From Clostridium beijerinckii (GTDB lineage: Bacteria; Bacillota; Clostridia; Clostridiales; Clostridiaceae), in assembly GCA_003129525.1 (NCBI GenBank), contig CP029329.1, positions 467,501 through 531,500 of the forward strand: a stretch of DNA of 64,000 nucleotides, read 5' to 3'. A program made the translations under genes and the position numbers. Shown one piece after another: positions 1 through 8,826 of the stretch (position 1 is the stretch's first letter; every line of letters starts with the position of its first letter). The notes under the pieces are model-generated. The model did not search any database. It was not told where the DNA came from and saw only the letters and a program-made list of their open reading frames with translations.

Positions 1-20
1 CGCAATCAAGCAACTCACTT

Positions 21-49
21 AGTGTATCACTTGGTTTTAATCTTGTCAA
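21..49 (-). promoter_or_regulatory. rRNA-type sigma-A promoter firing out of the window
   Basis: Read on the minus strand, a perfect -35 TTGACA (44-49) is followed after exactly 17 bases by TACACT (21-26). The 60 bases upstream hold phased A-tracts (GAAAAAAG, TGAAAAATAG) like an UP element. Strength and layout resemble clostridial rrn promoters, so an rRNA or tRNA operon probably begins just left of position 1. The motif is seen directly; its target lies outside the window and is inferred. Confidence 0.6.
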
Positions 50-886
50 CAACTTTTTTCAAATCTTTCAAACTCCTATTTTTCAAAGGGTTCTTATTAA
101 ATTCTTTTAAGTTGTTTGCGTCTCTTTGCGACGTCTTTTATCTTAACATATATAAATATTATAAACAATCATAATATTCCCTTATACATACTTTAAACCA
201 ACTATTATACATTTTACTCTTGTTTTCTTCTCTTTCCTATTACTGACACGCCCCGCATAGTTATTAGACAGTTAATCATATGCTATGCTTTCATAACTCC
301 AACCTTGATAACCAATACTCTATTTTTTGTCTTTGTTCATATGTGATTTTACATCACTCCTCGGCAAGTTATTCATCACTCTGCAAGTGATATTTGACAA
401 GTTTTTATTATAAAATATTTATGTTCACAGTCTTTATTTATACTTTATACTACTTAATAATCACTTGAATCATCTATTTCATCAGTTATTGATTATTATC
501 TAACAGTTTAGTATAGCTTGAAATCTTTCCATTTCCTTTTTCTTAGTGTTAGTACCTGAAATCCTCTCATCCATAGATATACCAGTAAATTCATTATTCG
601 TATGGTTACTTATAGAATTAGTATAACAATTTGTCCATTTCACTATTATTTGTATATCAAATATATTTCTTATATATATTTTTATTTAAATTATTCTACA
701 AATATAACTTTATCAAAATATGCAATAATATGGTGTATTATTTAACTACTATAAGCTATAGCAACCGTAAAGTAGATCACACGTGATTTTATCATCACAA
801 ATGCAATGTTAATATACTAAAGTTCTTATGCTTAAGATTTTAATATTTTAAAAAATCTATTTTAACTATTATAATTACAAATTCAT
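50..886. other. Long AT-rich gene-free stretch
   Basis: No convincing gene, RNA motif or repeat was found on either strand between the rrn-type promoter and the HrgA-like gene. Minus-strand A-tracts near 50-110 probably belong to the promoter's upstream element. Short ATCAC/GTGAT inverted pairs occur near 777-797 but are too short to call. Confidence 0.4.
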
Positions 887-1834
887 CTATATTTTAATAA
901 TTCTTTTGCTTTTAGCATAATTGCACGCATCATCATCATCTTTAAAAGTTCTATCATAATTACTTTTTATTTTCCCTATCTTTATATCTTCCATTAAATC
1001 ATTAATAAAAGACTCAAAGTCGATATTTTCGTTTACAAGCCTATCTATAGTATTCCAATCCAAAAATTCTTTAGTTTTAGCAGAAAATAATATTTCACTT
1101 TGAGTTATATGAGCTGGATTTAACTTAATTATTCCAATTCCAAAAGCATTGTTAAGTCTTCTTAATTCATCTATAAATTGAGTATCTTCTTCAATATTTA
1201 GTGTTACTAAATATCCTTCATGAGCCCAACTCGAATTAGATACTGCCTGAAAATAATATTCCCTAAGATTAGAAAAATTCAAATCTATTTTCATTTCAAA
1301 CGCAAACAATTTATATGGATTTTCTTTTAATGCTTCTAACAATCTTAGTGTATTATTTTTATACTCTTCAAACGGAAAGTAGATGCCTACTATATCAGGA
1401 TGCAACCATTTATTATAACCCTTGTCTCTCTTTTTTGAATTTTCATGATATATTGTTTTGGTATAACAATTAAAATGTGCATCTTGATTTACAAAAGTTG
1501 AAAGTAAAATATGTAAATCTCTTTCATTAAATGATATTTCTTTTGGTGTATTTTCTTTCTCTATCATTTCTTCATAAGCAGTCAAATCTGCAGTTTTTCC
1601 TTTTATAAAGAATTTTGCTGGCCTTTTGCTTACCTGCTCAAATATAGTGTCTTTTGAATTTTTAATATCCATATACAATCTAGCTGATAAAGTTCTGATT
1701 GGTGTCTTACCAGATGAGCCAAGTTTAGTAGTTAATCCTTTTTGCTCCGCCACTTTCCAAATTGCTTCAACAGATAATGGAGCTTCTGAACTTCTTAAAA
1801 CTTCTTCTCCTAAATTTAAAAAACTATAATTCAT
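887..1834 (-). CDS. HrgA-like protein: HARE-HTH plus nuclease-fold domain
   Basis: A 315-residue protein. Residues 1-75 look like a HARE-HTH domain (vLRSSEAPLSVEAIW, then TPIRTLSARLYMDI and a KFF..KG ending), a winged-helix fold that Aravind and Iyer linked to chromatin and to restriction-modification proteins. The C-terminal half has P146-D147 in HPDIVGIYF and E180-x-K182 in FAFEMK, followed by QAVSNSSWAHEGYLV. That is the spacing of a PD-(D/E)xK nuclease core. The nearest named relative I recall is HrgA (COG2958) of epsilonproteobacteria. Start ATG follows GGGGGAG. The gene stands alone, with no methylase next to it. The fold assignment is inferred and the function unknown; cleavage or recognition of modified DNA is possible. 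Confidence 0.6.
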   Translation of the reverse strand: MNYSFLNLGEEVLRSSEAPLSVEAIWKVAEQKGLTTKLGSSGKTPIRTLSARLYMDIKNSKDTIFEQVSKRPAKFFIKGKTADLTAYEEMIEKENTPKEISFNERDLHILLSTFVNQDAHFNCYTKTIYHENSKKRDKGYNKWLHPDIVGIYFPFEEYKNNTLRLLEALKENPYKLFAFEMKIDLNFSNLREYYFQAVSNSSWAHEGYLVTLNIEEDTQFIDELRRLNNAFGIGIIKLNPAHITQSEILFSAKTKEFLDWNTIDRLVNENIDFESFINDLMEDIKIGKIKSNYDRTFKDDDDACNYAKSKRIIKI

Positions 1835-1928
1835 GAATATATGAACTCCCCCTTACTTTAACTATATTCCTATTATGCCCATAATTGTTATAAAATGTTA
1901 TTATGTTGATTAAAAAAGTAAAAAAGGT

Positions 1929-1967
1929 ATAAAAATAGGACTAAGGAAGTTCTGTCCTTAATCCTAT
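1929..1967 (-). terminator. Terminator downstream of rlmD
   Basis: On the minus strand an imperfect stem (ATAGGATTAAGGA paired with TCCTTAGTCCTAT, 1935-1967) is followed by TTTTTATACC. It lies about 170 bases after the rlmD stop codon and would end the rlmD transcript before the HrgA-like gene. Confidence 0.5.
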
Positions 1968-2136
1968 CATCATTCTATCTAAGCCCTTTATATATGTGGC
2001 TTCGCCACTAATACGGTCTACCTGTTAAATTCTCACTTAATCATCATTTTTTTCTTGCTTCTAAACTACCACTTCTGCACAGTTTTTTTCAAAATCACAG
2101 GGGTTTTTTAGAAGTAGCAATGGTTTTTTTAGTTGG

Positions 2137-3495
2137 CTACAATTTCTTAACTAGCTTAACAACTGTTTCAGCGTGAGGAGTATTCGGGAACATGTCTTTC
2201 ACTTTAGTTTGAATAACTTCATATCCTCTTTCTGTGAGTACCTTAAGGTCCGTAACTAAAGTTTTTGGATTACAAGAAACATATATTATTTCTGGTGCCT
2301 TAAATTTAATTACATAGTCTAAAGCCTTAGGGTGTACTCCACTTCTTGGCGGATCTAGAATTATTATATCTGGTTTATCTTTTACATTTTTTATTATTTC
2401 TGCTACATCCCCAGCTAAGAATTCGCAGTTATCTAATTCATTTAATTTAGCATTTTCCTTCGCTGCTTCAACTGCTTCCTCTATAAGTTCAATACCTATA
2501 ACCTTCTTTGCATTTGGAGCTACTATTTGGCCAATTGTTCCTGTACCACAATATAAATCAAATACAACTTTGTTTTCACTATTTCCCATAAACTCTTTAA
2601 CTATTGAGTAAAGGCTTTCTGCACCTTTTGTATTAGTTTGGAAAAATGAGAATGGTGATATGTTAAATTCTAATCCTAAAACAGTTTCTCTAATGTAATT
2701 TTTACCATATAATAAATTAACCTTTTCTGGTATTACTGCATCAGATAACGAATCATTTTCTGTATGTAATATTGATACAAGATTTCCTTTATAACTTTGG
2801 TTTCTTAATAATTTAACGTATTCCGTTAAATCAAAGTCAATTTGAGTTGTTGTTACTAAATTTACTAGTATCTCCCCAGTGTTTTCAGCTTTTCTTATTA
2901 CTAAATGTCTTAAATATCCTTCGGCCTTCATTATTCTATAATATGGCAAATCTTGCTTGCCAAAATAATCTGCAGTTAGTTTAATAATATTTCTATAATC
3001 CTCATCAACAATATGGCAATTATCTACGGTTATTATTCCGAAAGATTTTCCTCTAATGTGCATTCCAACAGATAGTGGTGCACCCTTTGATTCATCTCCA
3101 AAAGTAAATTCCATTTTATTTCTATATTCCCATTGACTTGGGCTTCCTTGAACTCCCAAGTATTCCCCTGTTGTAACATCTGCATCTTTAAACAAATCTT
3201 TAACTTCTTCACTTAGAAATTCTAATTGCATATCATAAGGTATACTTTGTGATGAACAACCTCCACAAATTCCAAAGTGAGGACATGGAGCCTCAATTTC
3301 ATAATCTGCTTTTTCATCTACAGATAATAACTTAACTTCTGCAAATTCTTCTCTTTTCTTTTTTACTCTCCCTGTTATTGTTTGACCTGGAAATGCATTT
3401 TTAACATATATTATTTTATCTTCTGCATATCCTATTCCAGTTGATGGGAATTGGGATTTTTCTATTTTAACGCGTAAATCGCTTCCTCTTCTCAT
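2137..3495 (-). CDS. rlmD: 23S rRNA (uracil-5-)-methyltransferase, RlmD/RlmCD type
   Basis: This SAM-dependent enzyme methylates C5 of uridine in 23S rRNA; Firmicutes orthologues (RlmCD) modify both U747 and U1939. The 452 residues show an N-terminal TRAM/OB domain (about 8-60), iron-sulfur ligands C71, C77, C80 and C160, a Rossmann motif [17 protein letters not shown], and the catalytic cysteine in YVSCNP. Length fits the family. Start ATG follows AGGAGTAATCA. It stands alone, with its own terminator near 1950. I am confident of the family; the exact uridine target is inferred. Confidence 0.9.
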   Translation of the reverse strand: MRRGSDLRVKIEKSQFPSTGIGYAEDKIIYVKNAFPGQTITGRVKKKREEFAEVKLLSVDEKADYEIEAPCPHFGICGGCSSQSIPYDMQLEFLSEEVKDLFKDADVTTGEYLGVQGSPSQWEYRNKMEFTFGDESKGAPLSVGMHIRGKSFGIITVDNCHIVDEDYRNIIKLTADYFGKQDLPYYRIMKAEGYLRHLVIRKAENTGEILVNLVTTTQIDFDLTEYVKLLRNQSYKGNLVSILHTENDSLSDAVIPEKVNLLYGKNYIRETVLGLEFNISPFSFFQTNTKGAESLYSIVKEFMGNSENKVVFDLYCGTGTIGQIVAPNAKKVIGIELIEEAVEAAKENAKLNELDNCEFLAGDVAEIIKNVKDKPDIIILDPPRSGVHPKALDYVIKFKAPEIIYVSCNPKTLVTDLKVLTERGYEVIQTKVKDMFPNTPHAETVVKLVKKL

Positions 3496-3548
3496 TGATT
3501 ACTCCTATTGTATTCATATTTTTTTCTTATAGTTATCTGATATATATA

Positions 3549-3989
3549 TTAATTTATATTTAATATCTTCTTTGCAATAGTATTTTTTATTTTTGTTTTC
3601 TCAATTATTGGTGCATAAATACAATTTAAAATAAAGTATATAATTCCGCCTGCTATAACTAATGCCCCTGTTTCTCTTATAAACATATAACCGAATAACT
3701 TTAATATAAAATCACATAATAATAGCAAAACTGCTGAACTTGCAACTATTAATAATTGATCAAGAACATTAGCTAAAATAACTTGTATAGATGAATTTTT
3801 ATTAATATCTTCATCATTATTGTCGCCATTTATTAATCCTTCAATTTCAACGTTTGTATTTTCTATCTTTAGCTCTTGGCTTTCACTATTGGCATCTGAT
3901 TCGGTAGCTTCTATATTTGAAGTTTGAGCCTCAGTTTCTTCTACCTCACTTTTTATTTCGTTTTCTTTTATATTGTCTTTTTCCAACAA
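3549..3989 (-). CDS. Small membrane protein, RDD-like
   Basis: A 146-residue protein whose first about 65 residues are acidic and Ser/Asn/Glu-rich (disordered, cytoplasmic). Two hydrophobic segments follow (about 72-97 and 105-125), then a basic tail KTKIKNTIAKKIL. The DQLLIVASS start of the first helix resembles RDD-family membrane domains, but the match is weak and the arginine is not clear. The start is TTG (two TTG codons in a row) after GGGGGAAACT. It lies 17 bases after the lipoprotein gene 4007-4699 and is probably co-transcribed with it. Function unknown. Confidence 0.55.
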   Translation of the reverse strand: MLEKDNIKENEIKSEVEETEAQTSNIEATESDANSESQELKIENTNVEIEGLINGDNNDEDINKNSSIQVILANVLDQLLIVASSAVLLLLCDFILKLFGYMFIRETGALVIAGGIIYFILNCIYAPIIEKTKIKNTIAKKILNIN

Positions 3990-4006
3990 AGTTTCCCCCT
4001 TATAAT

Positions 4007-4699
4007 CTACTTCATACTCATTTCTGCATCTGCAAATTTATATTTCTTTGTAGATAGTTTATATATAATACACTCTTTGGTGGCTATAATTTCTTCTTTC
4101 AAGCCATCTATTGTGTTATTTATCTCTATTTCTTTATCTCCATTTTTTAGCTTATCAATTATTTCTTTATTTATGTCAGAATAATCCCTATTTTCTTGAT
4201 CAGTAAATGCTTCTATGTACTTCTTAAAAGATGTTTTACCTAAATCAAAATCATTGTTTTTTATAGCACTTTCACCATCAAAATTTAAACTTAATTTTAA
4301 ACTTATATCTCCAGTCTCCAAATCTTCTTCATATGTCTTCATTCCAAAATACATACTTTCTATCTTATTTGCTTCAGGCTTGTTATTATCATAATATATA
4401 GAATTATCATTAATAGATTGTTCTTGCTCTTCTTTTATTTTTTCATCCTTTGTATATTTTACCCCTACTTCCTTGGTTATATTCTCCATCTTAGATAACT
4501 TTTCTTTAAAGAGTTTTTGTGTTTCTTCTAAATTAAAGTTTTGGGCCCATTTTCCTTCTAATTTTTCATCACCTATATCCGCATTATCTTCTGTTGCCGT
4601 TTCAGTTTTCTTTTCTGCATTTCCTACTGAACCTTTACACCCTATTAATGAAACTGCGACTATTAAGCTCATTAAAATACTTATAATTTTCTTAGACAA
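4007..4699 (-). CDS. Secreted lipoprotein of unknown function
   Basis: The N-terminus MSKKIISILMSLIVAVSLIGC is a lipoprotein signal peptide with lipobox LIGC, so the mature protein would be tethered to the outer face of the membrane at Cys21. The remaining about 210 residues are highly charged (Lys/Glu/Asp-rich) with no motif I recognise; TIDGLKEEIIATKECIIYKLS near the end looks like a beta-rich domain. Start is TTG behind GGGGGAGAACTTTT. It precedes the RDD-like membrane protein in one transcription unit. No function can be assigned. Confidence 0.65.
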   Translation of the reverse strand: MSKKIISILMSLIVAVSLIGCKGSVGNAEKKTETATEDNADIGDEKLEGKWAQNFNLEETQKLFKEKLSKMENITKEVGVKYTKDEKIKEEQEQSINDNSIYYDNNKPEANKIESMYFGMKTYEEDLETGDISLKLSLNFDGESAIKNNDFDLGKTSFKKYIEAFTDQENRDYSDINKEIIDKLKNGDKEIEINNTIDGLKEEIIATKECIIYKLSTKKYKFADAEMSMK

Positions 4700-5033
4700 A
4701 AAAGTTCTCCCCCTTGTACAGATATTATTTATAAATTGTTTAACAATACCTTATTCATGTATAAAACTAGTTATAAAATATTTACATAATAATCAATTAA
4801 AATTTTATGTTTAATTAATGCATAATAAATCAATATTACAATATTATCATTTTTGTATTACAATTATGTGTCAATGTTATACTTTTGTATTTATTTAAAT
4901 ATTTTATAATTTGAGTAATCATTTCTAATTTATTTTTCCATATACCTAACTCTATGTACGACATGTATGTCTATTATATATTTTTTTATGGTTCCGTGCA
5001 ATTAGGCATATGAAATATAGATATAAAACTATT
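4700..5033. other. Gene-free stretch upstream of lipoprotein gene
   Basis: About 330 AT-rich bases between the lipoprotein start and the end of the RpiR regulator. It should hold the promoter for 4699-3549, but no -35/-10 pair with good spacing stands out. No repeat or RNA motif was seen. Confidence 0.3.
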
Positions 5034-5789
5034 CTAATCCCTCGGAAACGTCTTATGTTTAATATCATATTTTAAGAAATATTTGTGAATAATAAGTTCA
5101 AAGGTTTCAATACAATATCCAAAGAAAGGATTAGGATAGAAATTATCATTATCTACTTTTTCACAATCTGGTATTATGAAAGTAATATTAGAATTTTTAG
5201 CTAAAGTACTTTGTGAATTGCCAGTGAATGATATTATTTTTAAATTTCTTTCTTTAGCTAGCATGCATGTTTTTACACAATGATTGCCTTCACCAGACTT
5301 AGATATAAGCATAACTGAATCTATAGTTTCTACATGGTTGTCGAAGAGAATATCAAAATCTATAAATGTTGAAAGTACACTTTTTTTTCCAAGAACTAAT
5401 AACTTCATATAAATGTACTTTGAAACAAGTTCTGAAAAGCCTTCTGCTGAAACTAATATATTTCCTTTATCAATGCAATCTATAAAATCATTAATAGCTT
5501 CATCATAATTAGTACTGAATATTTGTTTGTTTTCTATGGCATTAATAAATTCATTATTATCTTCAGTGGATACCTTGATCTTTAATGAGTATACCAATTC
5601 AACAAATCCATTATATCCTAGTTTTTTTGATAATCTAATTATAGTTGATGGGGATGTATATGTCTTTTTAGCTATTCCTCTTATTCCTTCATCCATACAA
5701 CTATCAATATTATTTAATATATATGTAATTATGCTTTCTTCAAGAGAAGTAAACTTTATATCTCCAAACAGTTTTGTTACGTCAAGCAT
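5034..5789 (-). CDS. RpiR/MurR-family transcriptional regulator
   Basis: The 251 residues carry an N-terminal HTH_6 domain (about 1-75, with GIRGIAKKTYTSPSTIIRLSKKLGY) and a C-terminal SIS sugar-phosphate-binding domain (about 105-215, with LISKSGEGNHCVKTCMLAKERNLKIISFTG). RpiR proteins sense phosphosugars. It is divergent from nagB with a 215-base gap, so control of nagB by an amino-sugar phosphate is the natural inference. Start ATG follows GAGGTGATATAAAA. I am sure of the family; the effector is a guess. Confidence 0.8.
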   Translation of the reverse strand: MLDVTKLFGDIKFTSLEESIITYILNNIDSCMDEGIRGIAKKTYTSPSTIIRLSKKLGYNGFVELVYSLKIKVSTEDNNEFINAIENKQIFSTNYDEAINDFIDCIDKGNILVSAEGFSELVSKYIYMKLLVLGKKSVLSTFIDFDILFDNHVETIDSVMLISKSGEGNHCVKTCMLAKERNLKIISFTGNSQSTLAKNSNITFIIPDCEKVDNDNFYPNPFFGYCIETFELIIHKYFLKYDIKHKTFPRD

Positions 5790-6004
5790 TTTTATATCAC
5801 CTCTTATCTTTTTTGAATATGCTTATACTTCTATGATAACATGTTCCTTTCAATGACAACAGGTTTCTAAAACCCTCAAAAGTATATAATTTATAAATTA
5901 TATATAGTAATATGCAATTAACGGGACGATAATTTTTTAAATATCTCGTAGATAGAAATATTAAAAATAGGTTGATCTATAAATTTGTGAAAGAAGGAAT
6001 AAAT

Positions 6005-6733
6005 ATGAATTTAATTATTGTTGAAAATTACGATGAAATAAGCAAGTTAGCAGCTATAAATATAAAAGATGTTATCAACAAGAAGCCAAATGCAGTTTTG
6101 GGATTAGCTACTGGGAGTACTCCACTCGGAACTTATAAGGAACTTATCAAAATGAATAAAGAAAATGAAGTAGATTTTTCTAATGTTACAACTGTAAATT
6201 TAGATGAATATATAGGATTAAGTGAAAATGATACTCAAAGCTATAGATACTTTATGAATGAAAATTTATTTAATCATATTAACATTAAAAAAGAAAATAC
6301 TTTTGTGCCAAATGGATTAGCTAAGGATATTGATGAAGAAACAAAAAACTATGATAAAAGAATAGATGAATTAGGCGGCATAGATATACAATTTTTAGGA
6401 ATAGGCGCTAATGGTCATATTGCCTTTAATGAGCCAAGTGATATTTTAATATCTGGTACGCATTTAACTGAATTAGCTCAAAGCACAATTGATGCAAATT
6501 CTAGATTCTTTAATTCTATTGATGAAGTTCCTAAAACTGCCATATCAATGGGACTAGGTCAAATAATGAAATCAAAAAAGATAATATTGCTAGCACACGG
6601 TGAAGAAAAGGCAAACGCTATAAAAGAAGCTTTATCCGGAAAAATAACTACTAAAAATCCTGCTACAATGTTACAAATGCATAAAGATGTAACTATCATA
6701 ATAGATAATACAATAGCATCTTTAATAAAATAG
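6005..6733 (+). CDS. nagB: Glucosamine-6-phosphate deaminase
   Basis: Converts glucosamine-6-P to fructose-6-P and ammonia, the last step of GlcNAc catabolism. It is 242 residues long, as in Bacillus NagB. Visible motifs are [16 protein letters not shown] (phosphate loop, about 32-47), VNLDEYIGL with the proton-abstracting Asp (D67) and [14 protein letters not shown] with His138. I chose the ATG at 6005 because it sits 8 bases after AAGGAA and matches the normal N-terminus [11 protein letters not shown]; an in-frame upstream start at 5972 would add 11 atypical residues. It is monocistronic and divergent from the RpiR regulator. Confidence 0.95.
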   Translation: MNLIIVENYDEISKLAAINIKDVINKKPNAVLGLATGSTPLGTYKELIKMNKENEVDFSNVTTVNLDEYIGLSENDTQSYRYFMNENLFNHINIKKENTFVPNGLAKDIDEETKNYDKRIDELGGIDIQFLGIGANGHIAFNEPSDILISGTHLTELAQSTIDANSRFFNSIDEVPKTAISMGLGQIMKSKKIILLAHGEEKANAIKEALSGKITTKNPATMLQMHKDVTIIIDNTIASLIK

Positions 6734-6821
6734 CTTATGTAAATTTTATAGTATAAACTTTTTTATATTTTGATACTATATATTTAAAATTATATTATTT
6801 TAAAATCACCAGCTGATTATA

Positions 6822-6866
6822 TAAAAACAGTAGATAATATTGTGTGAAAACAAAATTATCTACTGT
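6822..6866 (-). terminator. Terminator between nagB and the first GntR gene
   Basis: A perfect 12-bp stem, ACAGTAGATAAT (6827-6838) with ATTATCTACTGT (6855-6866). On the minus strand it is followed by TTTTTAT, so it terminates the GntR gene 6897-7607. From the plus side the stem is followed by CCCG, so it is a poorer terminator for nagB. Confidence 0.7.
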
Positions 6867-6896
6867 CCCGAATTAAATTTGGCAATATATAAATAT

Positions 6897-7607
6897 CTAC
6901 TTAATACTTACAGTTCTAAACTCAATTTTATCACTTCTATGATGAGCATTTGAGTATTCAAAAGGTTGCCCATTATCTAAAAATCCTACTTGTTCAACTT
7001 CTAATATAGGAAAATTGTTATCTATTTTTAACCATTCTTGTTCTAGCTCATTAGGTAGAATTGCTCGGATATTTCTATGTGCACTCTTTATTTTTAATTT
7101 AAGGTTTTTTTCAATATAGCCATATACTGAATTCAATAAAACATCATTTTTTATTCCTGGTATAAGACCTATAGGCATATATGTATATTCAATTACATAT
7201 GGTTCATCATCTGCATATCTAGTTCTTATTATGTCATAAACAAAATCATCAGTTGTAATCTTCAATTTAGTTGCAATTTCTTCAGTTGGATGCACCACCT
7301 CAAATTTTACAACTTTAGAATATATTTTTTTACCCTTCTGTGTCTCTGTAAATCCAGCAAATTGTTTAGCTAAACTTAATTCTTGAACAGCACCATTATC
7401 AACTGATTTTACAAAGGTTCCAGAGCCTCTTCTCTTTATTATTAATCCTTGAATAACTAGCTCGTCAACAGCCTTTTTTATTGTAATCCTACTGACCCCA
7501 TAATATTCACACATTTCCTTTTCTAAAGGTAATTGTTCATTTGGATTATATTTACCGCTTAATATTCCATTTCTGATATCCTCAGCAATATCTTCGTATT
7601 TCGCCAT
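6897..7607 (-). CDS. GntR-family regulator with UTRA domain (HutC subfamily)
   Basis: An N-terminal winged helix (about 1-70: AKYEDIAEDIRNGILSGKYNP, then YYGVSRITIKKAVDEL and a GSGTFV wing) is joined to a UTRA ligand-binding domain (about 85-230), the fold of NagR and other sugar-phosphate-sensing repressors. I prefer ATG 7607 (236 residues) because MAKYEDIAEDI is the usual start. A GTG at 7622 abuts the AAGGAG site and is too close to it. It sits between nagB and a second GntR gene, and could control either amino-sugar or beta-glucoside genes. Confidence 0.8.
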   Translation of the reverse strand: MAKYEDIAEDIRNGILSGKYNPNEQLPLEKEMCEYYGVSRITIKKAVDELVIQGLIIKRRGSGTFVKSVDNGAVQELSLAKQFAGFTETQKGKKIYSKVVKFEVVHPTEEIATKLKITTDDFVYDIIRTRYADDEPYVIEYTYMPIGLIPGIKNDVLLNSVYGYIEKNLKLKIKSAHRNIRAILPNELEQEWLKIDNNFPILEVEQVGFLDNGQPFEYSNAHHRSDKIEFRTVSIK

Positions 7608-7731
7608 TATATCTATGTTCACTCCTTAAAATATAACCTATTTATATATTAATTATATCATTCTTATACTTTATTATATACTTAAATTTATAAAGTCACT
7701 AAATTATCCATTATTAATAAACTTCTTTGTA

Positions 7732-8457
7732 TTAATTCTTTAAACAAACTCTATATTTAAATTTATCCCCTCGTGCTATAGTTATTGTATATTCAATAAT
7801 TTTCATATGTTCATATGTTATTCTTTCAAATTTTAGGCCTGCTTGGCCTTGAGGTATTCCTAAGTATACGCTTTCTAATTTATTTATCAGAACACTTTCA
7901 ATTACTTCCTCAGCAGATGTTATCTTTGCACCAAAGGATTTTTTTAGTATTTCATATAATGAATTTTTTTCCATCATTTCTTTAGTCATTCCTATAAATC
8001 TTTCATAAGGTAAATATGTTATTTCATATATCATTGGTATATCATCCGCAATTCTTATTCTTGATATTTTAAATATAAGTTCACTTGTTTCTATTTGCAA
8101 TTTTTTTGCTATTTTACTATTAGCTTCTGTAATTTCAAAATTCAATAATTTTGAAGTTGGATTTTTGCCACGCTTTTTCATGTCTTCAGTAAACGAAGAA
8201 ACTTTTATTAAATCTTGTTCCACTACTCTCGAGGCTATAAAGTTTCCTTTTCCTTGTACTTTATATATATATTTACTGTTCTTTAATTCATCTAAAGCCT
8301 GTCGTACAGTTGTCCTACTCACACCATATTTTATGCAAATTTCTCTTTCTGAATCTAACTTATCATTTTCCTTCATGTGATTTTCTATCTTATTTATAAT
8401 AATGTCCATCAATTGTACATATAAAGGAGTAATAGAATTTTTATTAATTGTATTCAT
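7732..8457 (-). CDS. GntR/UTRA regulator, probable NagR-type repressor
   Basis: A 241-residue protein with a GntR winged helix (about 5-75: TPLYVQLMDIIINKIENHM, then KYGVSRTTVRQALDELKNS) and a UTRA domain (about 90-235). It is divergent from nagA, and the shared 370-base gap contains two TGGT-N4-(A/T)CCA palindromes of the NagR/YvoA style. I infer that it represses nagA and itself until GlcN-6-P or GlcNAc-6-P is bound. Start ATG 8457 is 6 bases after AGAGGTG; an upstream in-frame start at 8520 lacks a binding site. Confidence 0.8.
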   Translation of the reverse strand: MNTINKNSITPLYVQLMDIIINKIENHMKENDKLDSEREICIKYGVSRTTVRQALDELKNSKYIYKVQGKGNFIASRVVEQDLIKVSSFTEDMKKRGKNPTSKLLNFEITEANSKIAKKLQIETSELIFKISRIRIADDIPMIYEITYLPYERFIGMTKEMMEKNSLYEILKKSFGAKITSAEEVIESVLINKLESVYLGIPQGQAGLKFERITYEHMKIIEYTITIARGDKFKYRVCLKN

Positions 8458-8591
8458 AAGCGCACCTCTTTTTAGTTTTAGCAATTCAAATCTATATATG
8501 ATTTCTTTTTTATAAAGCAAAAATATAATTTAAATTATATAATATTTAAATTATGTTTAAATTTTTTTATACAAAGCCCGTAGCTTCTTGG

Positions 8592-8603
8592 TGGTCATTA
8601 CCA
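8592..8603. promoter_or_regulatory. GntR/NagR-type operator, distal copy
   Basis: The palindrome TGGT-CATT-ACCA is flanked as TTGGTGGTCATTACCAAT. It lies on the regulator side of the divergent gntR/nagA gap and matches the operator at 8694-8705 read in the opposite orientation. Half-sites TGGT/ACCA separated by 4 bases resemble the dre site bound by Bacillus NagR (YvoA). Binding is inferred. Confidence 0.55.
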
Positions 8604-8648
8604 ATATTTATATGATAATTTATTGCTCTTAATATGTCAATATTCTAC

Positions 8649-8677
8649 TTGAAAAGCCCTTCATAAATGCATATAAT
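8649..8677 (+). promoter_or_regulatory. nagA promoter
   Basis: TTGAAA (8649-8654) and a perfect TATAAT (8672-8677) are separated by 17 bases, which predicts transcription from about 8684. The operator at 8694 lies just downstream of that start, so a bound repressor would block clearance. Confidence 0.7.
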
Positions 8678-8693
8678 AGTAGTATAGTAAAAT

Positions 8694-8705
8694 TGGTAAT
8701 GTCCA
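8694..8705. promoter_or_regulatory. GntR/NagR-type operator at the nagA start site
   Basis: ATTGGTAATGTCCAC contains TGGT-AATG-TCCA, one base from a perfect palindrome. It begins about 10 bases after the predicted nagA transcription start, a standard repressor position. It pairs with the copy at 8592-8603, about 100 bases away, so looping is possible. Confidence 0.55.
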
Positions 8706-8781
8706 CTTTACATGAATATGTGTAATTGTTAATTTGTAGTAAGTATTTCAAAATGTATAAAAAGAAAGGAAGTGAATTTTA

Positions 8782-8817
8782 GTGGGGGTTTGGTCCTTAT
8801 TATCACTCTCTCACTAA
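8782..8817 (+). CDS. Candidate 11-codon upstream ORF before nagA
   Basis: The strong site GAAAGGAAG (8765-8773) is followed 8 bases later by GTG, which opens an 11-codon frame reading MGVWSLLSLSH and a TAA stop. nagA begins only 9 bases after that stop, has no good ribosome site of its own, and is in the same frame. This suggests translational coupling or reinitiation, or an old N-terminal extension cut off by a stop. Repeated AGTGA/TCACT segments (8771-8815) could also fold. There is no evidence yet that the peptide is made. Confidence 0.35.
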   Translation: MGVWSLLSLSH

Positions 8818-8826
8818 AGATAAAAA

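Noticed and set aside
777..797. ATCAC/GTGAT inverted repeats in the left gap
   Set aside because: Too short, and with no promoter or gene close enough to give them meaning.
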